DNA of 6,126 nt. Source: Chloroflexia bacterium (GTDB taxonomy: Bacteria; Chloroflexota; Chloroflexia; QHBQ01; JADMIH01). A program made the position numbers and the translations under genes. Below the pieces are notes generated by a model. The model searched no databases. It saw only the letters and a program-made list of their open reading frames with translations, and was not told the DNA's origin. Location of the stretch: assembly GCA_025927935.1 (NCBI GenBank), contig JAICKM010000431.1:1-6126 (forward strand), given 5' to 3'. Below are positions 4,990 to 6,126 of the stretch, in pieces; the stretch's first letter is position 1; each line of letters begins with the position of its first letter.

Positions 4990-6012
4990 TCATGGGCGCA
5001 GCAGCGTCTTGATCGCGCGGCGCTCGTCCATGGCGCGGTAGCCCTCCGCCACCTGCGCCAGGGGCAGGTCCAGATCAAAGACCTGGCCGGGGTCGATCTG
5101 GCGGTTCCAGATCCGGTCAAGCAAGTCGGGCAGGAACCGGCGCACCGGGGCCGGGCCGCCGAACAAATGGATTTCCGCGAAGAACAGCTCGTCGCTGGGC
5201 AACTGCTCGCCATGGACGACGCCGACATAGCCCACATGCCCGCCGGGCCGGGTGGAGCGGATCGCTTGCAGCATCGACTCCTGCGTGCCGACGGCCTCGA
5301 CGGTCGAGTGCGCACCCAGCCCGCCAGTGAGTTCCTTGATCTTCGCCACCCCCTCGTCACCGCGCTCGGTGACAATATCGGTCGCGCCGAACTCCCGCGC
5401 GAGCTTCTGACGGGACTCGTGCCGGCTCATGGCGATGATCCGCTCGGCGCCCAACTGTTTGGCCGCCAGCACCGCCAGCAGCCCGACCGCGCCGTCGCCG
5501 ACCACCACGACCGTCTTGCCCGGTCCGGCCTCGGCGGCGACGGCGCCGAACCAGCCGGTGCCCAGCACGTCCGAGGCGGCGAGCAGGCTGGGGATCAGGT
5601 CCGCGGGCGGGAGGTCCGGGGTGGCGACCAGGGTGCCGTCGGCCAGCGGCACGCGCAGCCACTCTGCCTGGGCGCCCTCGGCGCCGATGGGCTGGGCATG
5701 GACGCACCTGGACTGGTAGCCGGCCTGGCAGATGGGGCAGGTGTTGTCTGAAGCCCAGAATGAGCCGACCACGAACTGGCCGGGCAGGATCTGCGTGACC
5801 TGGCTGCCGACTTGCTCGACGATGCCCACGTACTCGTGCCCCATTGGCGTCGGCTGAGTGATCGGCGCGACGCCGCGGTAGGGCCACAGGTCAGACCCGC
5901 ACACGCAGGCCGCCGAGATCCGGAGGATGGCGTCGGTTCGTTCGACGATCTTCGGGTCGGGGCGGGCCTCGAAGCGCACATCGCGGGGGCCGTAGATCAT
6001 GGTTCCTTGCAT
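4990..6012 (-). CDS. Zinc-dependent medium-chain alcohol dehydrogenase, probably NADP(H)-linked
   Basis: This is a cytoplasmic medium-chain dehydrogenase/reductase of 340 residues that would interconvert an alcohol and its aldehyde or ketone. Catalytic zinc ligands are visible as C38 (CVCGSD), H59 (GHEYVG, with E60) and probably D148 (AASDVLGTG). The structural-zinc loop DNTCPICQAGYQSRC has C92, C95 and C103 with normal spacing, but D89 stands where the first Cys is expected. The Rossmann fold shows VVVVGDGAVG (168-177). The second strand ends in MSRH (195-198) with no acidic residue, which favours NADPH over NADH. The frame is open upstream to the window edge, but ATG 6012 is clearly the start: AAGGAG lies 7 bases before it, MQGTMIYGPRDV is the family's usual beginning, and the upstream Arg-rich translation has no family resemblance. 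The substrate is unknown. The nearest downstream intact gene is 300 bases away. Confidence 0.9.
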   Translation of the reverse strand: MQGTMIYGPRDVRFEARPDPKIVERTDAILRISAACVCGSDLWPYRGVAPITQPTPMGHEYVGIVEQVGSQVTQILPGQFVVGSFWASDNTCPICQAGYQSRCVHAQPIGAEGAQAEWLRVPLADGTLVATPDLPPADLIPSLLAASDVLGTGWFGAVAAEAGPGKTVVVVGDGAVGLLAVLAAKQLGAERIIAMSRHESRQKLAREFGATDIVTERGDEGVAKIKELTGGLGAHSTVEAVGTQESMLQAIRSTRPGGHVGYVGVVHGEQLPSDELFFAEIHLFGGPAPVRRFLPDLLDRIWNRQIDPGQVFDLDLPLAQVAEGYRAMDERRAIKTLLRP

Positions 6013-6035
6013 GGTCTTTCTCCTTTGTCGTTCAT
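5997..6035 (-). other. Possible 12-codon leader ORF overlapping the dehydrogenase start
   Basis: ATG 6035 opens a frame encoding MNDKGERPCKEP and ends at TGA 5999-5997, just inside the dehydrogenase gene in a different frame. GGGGAG lies 4 bases before this ATG. Translation of it would pass over the dehydrogenase ribosome site. It could modulate expression or be chance. Confidence 0.15.
6020..6025 (-). promoter_or_regulatory. Ribosome binding site of the alcohol dehydrogenase
   Basis: AAGGAG ends 7 bases before ATG 6012. It is the best Shine-Dalgarno in the window and decides the start against the longer open frame. Confidence 0.8.
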
Positions 6036-6126
6036 GGTACTCCCCGCCGCGTTGCGGCAAACGTCGCGCCAAGTGAGTGCCATGCGGGGCGCGGCGCTGC
6101 ATCAAGCAGCGTCTCAACTGCGCACC

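Noticed and set aside
4495..5751. Plus-strand open frame of 418 codons
   Set aside because: It is antisense to the dehydrogenase and hydrolase, shows no recognisable domain, and crosses an intergenic gap; the minus-strand genes have motifs and ribosome sites.
6038..6073. Promoter before the dehydrogenase (TTGCCG or TTTGCC with TACCAT)
   Set aside because: The spacing is 15-16 bases and both boxes are weak matches; the gene may be read from outside the window.
6013..6117. Upstream extension of the dehydrogenase to a start near 6117
   Set aside because: The extra 35 residues are Arg/His-rich and unlike the family, while ATG 6012 has a near-perfect Shine-Dalgarno and the family N-terminus.
6033..6124. 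Open frame of about 30 codons from the right edge, ending at a TGA that overlaps ATG 6035
   Set aside because: It could be the tail of a gene outside the window, but it is short and resembles nothing I recognise, so it is not listed as a gene.

Overview
High-GC bacterial DNA. Every gene I can support lies on the minus strand, so the window is read from its right end to its left. A magnesium-chelatase I/D pair of the bacteriochlorophyll type and the general gene content would fit a Chloroflexota-like organism, but that is only a weak inference: the window holds no rRNA or other phylogenetic marker and no other photosynthesis gene.

Reading right to left: a zinc-dependent medium-chain alcohol dehydrogenase (4990-6012) with an excellent Shine-Dalgarno site; a gap whose minus strand carries a hairpin and the C-terminal 49 codons of a CocE/NonD-type (peptidase S15) hydrolase; an intact alpha/beta hydrolase (3868-4689); 18 bp further on, the first ~50 codons of an MFS exporter, with its own ribosome site but cut short; an intact aldo/keto reductase (2663-3646); directly abutting its stop, an internal piece of a DUF2255-like gene; about 200 bp without a recognised gene; then a strong sigma70-type promoter driving bchI (1248-2336), which overlaps bchD (1-1251, running off the left edge) by ATGA.

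The window therefore has two halves. The left half is a compact two-gene operon for the AAA+ motor subunits of a metal (Mg or Co) chelatase. Its promoter is placed so that the bchI transcript would begin at or next to the ATG (leaderless), and bchD has no nearby Shine-Dalgarno and probably relies on termination-reinitiation. The right half is an accessory redox/hydrolase region in which three intact enzymes are separated by three same-strand gene fragments: a 3' end, a 5' end and an internal piece. A ~25-base element occurs just upstream of both the hydrolase and the aldo/keto reductase. This looks like a region built or eroded by recombination and deletion. I see no transposase, CRISPR array, tRNA, rRNA or phage gene, and no clear case for a wholly new multi-gene system. 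The gene fossils, the shared leader element and the unusual start arrangement of bchI/bchD are the points worth checking.
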